Positions 60,294 to 64,000 of a stretch of DNA of 64,000 nt are shown here, piece after piece. Origin of the DNA: Methylomonas montana (lineage in GTDB: Bacteria; Pseudomonadota; Gammaproteobacteria; Methylococcales; Methylomonadaceae). The position numbers and the translations under genes were made by a program. Below the pieces are notes generated by a model. The model saw only the letters and a list, made by a program, of their open reading frames with translations. It did not search any database and was not told the DNA's origin. The first letter of the stretch is position 1, and every line of letters begins with the position of its first letter. The stretch is taken from the NCBI RefSeq assembly GCF_030490285.1, contig NZ_CP129884.1:4570081-4634080 (forward strand), given 5' to 3'.

Positions 60294-60939
60294 ATGGGAG
60301 AGCTTCACTTTTACCCAGGACAGCAACTGCTTGCAGTCATTGAAAATGGAAAGGTCACTAAACGATTCGAGGCTTGGGGTGGGCCGGAGCACGGTGGTAG
60401 CGATCCTAACATGGCGGAAATTCCCACAACTCCTGGGACCTACATCATTCATCATACGCATTCGTACTCTACCCCATCATGGCCGATGTCGAAGATTAAG
60501 TGGGGTACTCCACTAAAAGATGTCGGACAGGTAAAGGACGACGTTTGGTATCAATTGGCAAACGGTAGCTGGGCATCGGTAAAAAAGGACATCGGCATCA
60601 GCCGATGCGGATTTAAAAAAGTATTACAAGGCGCTATATAACATCGATAAAGTGCCCGATAAATGGGTGTTTAACGACTTTGGCCCCGTCGCGGTCAGAT
60701 ATTTCAAGGATTTAAACGGCAATAAGAAGATGGATGGCGGAGAAGTCCTTTCTGGTGAGATGATCCATACGACTCCGGATAACGAAGCGCAATTTGCAAA
60801 CGGCGATCCAGTGGTTTTGGTTCCTTCGCATGGCTGTATCCATATCCGGCCGCAGGATAGGAATGTTATGGAGGGCATGGGTTTGTTTAAGAACGGAATA
60901 GTGTTTAAGGTCCATTCCTACAAAGAATTATTGAAATAA
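60294..60939 (+). pseudogene. YkuD-type L,D-transpeptidase, split by a one-base frameshift
   Basis: Two frames join into one protein. The first (60294-60641) begins MGELHFYPGQQLLAVIENGK and includes IPTTPGTYIIHHTHSYSTPS, the YkuD start. It leaves the family pattern after SWASVKK. The second frame carries ADLKKYYKALYNIDKVPDKW, FNDFGPVAVRYFKDLNGN and the catalytic PSHGCIHI with Cys codon at 60845-60847. Removing one A from the A6 run at 60581-60586 fuses them into one of about 214 residues (SVKRTSASADADLKK). No signal peptide is present. The enzyme class crosslinks or edits peptidoglycan peptides. A sequencing or assembly error in the homopolymer is an alternative to true loss. Confidence 0.8.
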
Positions 60940-61292
60940 GGTCTTATTATCGAAGATGACAATATCGGCAAAGTGCGGATGTTATCCAGCCTGCCTGGCG
61001 GCAACCCTTCCACTTTCGGTAATTTCGATACTCTGAACGACCCGTGCCGTCGGCTATTTGGCTTGTTCGGTAGCTCGCTTAGTGGATTGGGGGTAGCCGC
61101 AGACGCAGCAGCATGACAGCCTATGCGATGCCGGTAGCCGAGAGATGAGTGCCGGTGTAAAGCTTATCCCACGGCCACCTTCAATCAGGGAGGCTTTATC
61201 TGACGGTCTTAGCTTATAAGCATTAGTTTTGAGCCGGTACGATGTCTCGGATGCTCCGCCTTACCCTGCCGGCGGAGCACTCAAATTTTCCT

Positions 61293-61390
61293 GGTTCCCA
61301 GGCGCTGCGTGGGAGCCAAGATTTCACCACGCTGCGGCGAAAAAGCCCGCAACGCGGGCGTGCCCTGCATTCCCACGCGCCGCGTGGGAA
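61293..61390. repeat. Cluster of palindromes of the GTTCCCACGC family
   Basis: In the 466-base gene-free gap 60940-61405 three hairpins are packed: GGTTCCCAGGC/GCGTGGGAGCC (61293-61317), GCCCGC-AAC-GCGGGC (61345-61359) and a near-perfect TTCCCACGCG-C-CGCGTGGGAA (61370-61390). The outer ones match the palindrome at 10787-10809. They lie just downstream of hemL on the opposite strand. The rest of the gap holds only a short non-conserved frame near 60990. Confidence 0.75.
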
Positions 61391-61405
61391 CTAGGAGTTT
61401 CTCGG

Positions 61406-62686
61406 TCACAGAGTCTTGAATACAACGGAAGCTGCGTTCAATGTGGCTTCGCTGTCGGCGTCGGTATGTGCTGCGGAGACAAAGCCGGCTTCAAAAGCCG
61501 ACGGTGCCAGATACACACCTTTGTCCAACATGCCGTGGAAGAAGCGTTTGAACCGGTCCTGATTGCACTGCATCACTTGCGCGAAACGGCTAATCTGTTT
61601 TTCTTCGCTGAAAAACAATCCGAACATGCCGCCGACCTGATTGGTCGTGAAGGCGATGCCGGCCTGATCGGCGGCAGCTTGCAAGCCAGCCAATAGTTTT
61701 GCGGTTTTGGCTGTCAAGGCCTCGTAGAAGCCTGGCTGATTGATCAGTTCCAGGGTTTTCAAACCGGCGGCCATCGCCACCGGGCAGCCGGACAAGGTGC
61801 CGGCCTGATAAACCGGACCCAGCGGCGCCAGATATTCCATGATCTTGCGGCTGCCACCGAAGGCGCCGACCGGCAGGCCCCCGCCGATGATCTTGCCCAG
61901 CGTGGTCAAATCCGGTTTGATGCCGTATAGGCCCTGCGCGCCTTGCAAACCGACGCGGAAGCCTGTCATCACTTCGTCGAAGATCAACACGCTGCCGTAC
62001 TGGTCGCAGACCTCGCGCAAGGTTTCAAGAAAGCCCGGCTCGGGCGGAATGCAGTTCATGTTGCCGGCCACCGGCTCGACAATGATGCAGGCGATCTTAT
62101 CGCCCAATTCGGCGAAGGTGCTACGCACCGCATTGCTGTCGTTGTAAGTAAGGGTAATGGTGTCGGCGGCGACCGAGGCGGGTACGCCCGGCGAGCTGGG
62201 GACACCGAAAGTCAACGCGCCGGACCCGGCCTTGACCAGCAAAGAATCGGAATGGCCGTGATAACAGCCTTCGAATTTGACGATCTTATCCCGGCCAGTG
62301 TAGCCGCGCGCTAGGCGCAACGCGCTCATGGTTGCTTCGGTGCCTGAACTGACCATTCGCACCAATTCGATGGATGGCAGCATTTCGCAGACTTTTTGCG
62401 CCATCACAGTTTCGATTTCGGTCGGTGCGCCGAAGCTCAAGCCTTTTTCGGCAGTTTGTTTGACCGCTTCGATCACGTCCGGATGGGCGTGGCCCAAGAT
62501 CATCGGCCCCCAGGAACCGACATAATCGATATAACGCTTGCCTTCGCTGTCGTAAACATAAGCGCCGGCTGCATGGTCGAAATACACCGGCGTGCCGCCG
62601 ACGCCGCTGAAGGAACGTACCGGGGAGTTGACGCCGCCGGGGATATATTGCTTGGCTTGGGAAAATAATTCGGAAGATAGTGTCAT
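61406..62686 (-). CDS. hemL: Glutamate-1-semialdehyde 2,1-aminomutase
   Basis: A 426-residue PLP enzyme that converts glutamate-1-semialdehyde to 5-aminolevulinate, the C5 route to haem and other tetrapyrroles. Motifs: [20 protein letters not shown] at the start, [20 protein letters not shown], the phosphate-binding [26 protein letters not shown], and the Schiff-base Lys in [17 protein letters not shown]. Length is normal. It is a single gene preceded by an 87-base palindromic element. Confidence 0.97.
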   Translation of the reverse strand: MTLSSELFSQAKQYIPGGVNSPVRSFSGVGGTPVYFDHAAGAYVYDSEGKRYIDYVGSWGPMILGHAHPDVIEAVKQTAEKGLSFGAPTEIETVMAQKVCEMLPSIELVRMVSSGTEATMSALRLARGYTGRDKIVKFEGCYHGHSDSLLVKAGSGALTFGVPSSPGVPASVAADTITLTYNDSNAVRSTFAELGDKIACIIVEPVAGNMNCIPPEPGFLETLREVCDQYGSVLIFDEVMTGFRVGLQGAQGLYGIKPDLTTLGKIIGGGLPVGAFGGSRKIMEYLAPLGPVYQAGTLSGCPVAMAAGLKTLELINQPGFYEALTAKTAKLLAGLQAAADQAGIAFTTNQVGGMFGLFFSEEKQISRFAQVMQCNQDRFKRFFHGMLDKGVYLAPSAFEAGFVSAAHTDADSEATLNAASVVFKTL

Positions 62687-62711
62687 GGGGATGATGAATT
62701 GGATAAATCGG

Positions 62712-62798
62712 GTAGGTTGGGTTACCGCTCGATAGAAGGTAACCCAACACGTCGGCCTTGAATGTCAGGTTGTGCTTTATCTAGCCAACCCAACCTAC
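62712..62798. repeat. MITE-like palindromic element
   Basis: The ends GTAGGTTGGGTT (62712-62723) and AACCCAACCTAC (62787-62798) are a perfect 12-base inverted repeat. Inside, TTGGGTTACC and GGTAACCCAA (62717-62747) make a second hairpin. The whole fills the gap between hemL and the downstream lipoprotein gene, as small non-autonomous elements or REP units do. Confidence 0.7.
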
Positions 62799-62802
62799 AT
62801 TG

Positions 62803-63249
62803 TTATTGTGGTTTGCCGAATAAATGCGGTCCTTTCGGTTGCGGTTTGTTTTGCAAACAAAAATAGGCGGCAGCATCGAATTTTATCTGTAGAGTATGGG
62901 TATCTTCATGATCCTCCAGATATTTCTCGGCATCGATTTCCGACAGATCTTTCATGATATGTTCAGCAATACAGTCGCAGCTTTCTTGAAAGCGTTTTTC
63001 GTCGACATCTTTATTATTCGAATTTTTCAGTTCCCGGGCGACACATTTAGCGGAAAATTCTTTTTCGAATTGGCGTTTCTCGGGTTCGGTGGCTTCGCCA
63101 CTATCGACCCGATGCACCACTTTGGTTTTAGCGGTTCCGGCACTGGTTTTGGGTGCTTCCGCTTCGTCGCTGGAGCAACCGCTGCTGACAATAGCCAGAG
63201 ATGAAATAATCAACATCGCCAGGAAATTAGGCATTTTTCTAGTTTTCAT
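62803..63249 (-). CDS. Hypothetical lipoprotein
   Basis: A 148-residue protein with a signal peptide ending in a lipobox (LAIVSSGC), so it is acylated at that Cys. The mature part starts with a flexible Ser/Ala/Lys linker and continues as a mostly helical, charged region with three further cysteines (SAKCVAREL, FQESCDCIAEH) and one in AAYFCLQNKP. No family is recognised. It is 15 bases after gmk on the same strand and may be co-transcribed; rpoZ, the usual gene after gmk, is absent. Confidence 0.65.
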   Translation of the reverse strand: MKTRKMPNFLAMLIISSLAIVSSGCSSDEAEAPKTSAGTAKTKVVHRVDSGEATEPEKRQFEKEFSAKCVARELKNSNNKDVDEKRFQESCDCIAEHIMKDLSEIDAEKYLEDHEDTHTLQIKFDAAAYFCLQNKPQPKGPHLFGKPQ

Positions 63250-63264
63250 AAAGTGTCGTAAGTT

Positions 63265-63885
<621 letters not shown>

Positions 63886-64000
63886 TTATAAGGGTAATCC
63901 ATGCGGCCGTCATTCTTTTCTGTTCACGGCCAAGAGTCAAGCCCTAAGCGGCCACTGTGGTATCATGCAAGGCCTTTCTAAGCCCCCTTCTTGAATGCCG

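Noticed and set aside
60961..61111. A 40-50 codon frame after the transpeptidase (MLSSLPGGNPSTFGNF...)
   Set aside because: Only an internal ATG is available, there is no Shine-Dalgarno, and no family is recognised. It may be decayed DNA.
61229..61696. A plus-strand frame of 155 codons overlapping hemL
   Set aside because: It is antisense to the hemL coding sequence and runs through the palindromic repeats.

Overview
The window is about 64 kb of a gammaproteobacterial chromosome with moderate GC content and dense operons. Gene content and order (hisE-tatABC, yggS-argS, a long-form pst operon, a FecIR-type TonB system, heavy-metal RND pumps, IS630 and IS110 elements) and the protein flavour suggest a Methylococcales methanotroph close to Methylomonas. 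That placement is inference: no methane-oxidation gene or rRNA lies in the window. No tRNA or CRISPR array was seen.

Layout. 1-9.7 kb: the 3' part of a large P-loop/zeta-toxin-like gene, then a bacterial alpha-2-macroglobulin operon (a DUF2135-DUF1175 fusion, DUF2138, and a 1647-residue macroglobulin with a CTEQ thioester). 9.8-12.0 kb: an accessory patch with an AT-rich pair (truncated amidase-like gene plus a small secreted protein), palindromic repeats, a Phd/VapC toxin-antitoxin pair with a clear operator, and the Rho inhibitor Rof. 12.1-19.2 kb: a heavy-metal RND export operon with a DUF3240 gene and a separate RRM-DUF3240 fusion. 19.3-26.3 kb: a Tim44-like protein, a methyltransferase, an IS630 element inserted exactly in the signal-peptide codons of a TonB-dependent receptor, then a YfiR-like protein and a sensor kinase. 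26.4-33.2 kb: phoU-pstBAC-pstS (all minus strand) with a near-consensus Pho box. 33.2-40.1 kb: folA, asparaginase, a DUF1624 membrane protein, and a FecA/FecR/FecI-type set. 40.4-45.9 kb: a FlgO-like lipoprotein, a SPOR protein, argS, yggS, tatCBA and hisE. 45.9-50.3 kb: an isolated 49-residue membrane-protein gene with its own promoter and terminator, a LysR regulator, a methyltransferase, a rhodanese and typA. 50.3-58.3 kb: a TauE-like permease, an RND multidrug pump, a hotdog-like protein, a DnaA-box-rich AT-rich gap and rmuC. 58.3-64 kb: a secreted hypothetical, an IS110 remnant, a secreted protein next to a frameshifted L,D-transpeptidase, repeats, hemL, a lipoprotein and gmk.

How the parts work together. 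The macroglobulin operon is an envelope-defence module. The two RND systems export metals and drugs. The pst operon imports phosphate under PhoB. The FecIR set and the second TonB receptor handle outer-membrane uptake or signalling. The most unusual points are the IS630 insertion that appears to have replaced a receptor signal peptide; two loci that pair a signal-less, broken cell-wall hydrolase gene with an intact secreted neighbour, reminiscent of type VI effector-immunity pairs; the RRM-DUF3240 fusion; the 49-residue gene whose 3' UTR carries CCUCC motifs; and a DnaA-box cluster that could be an origin.
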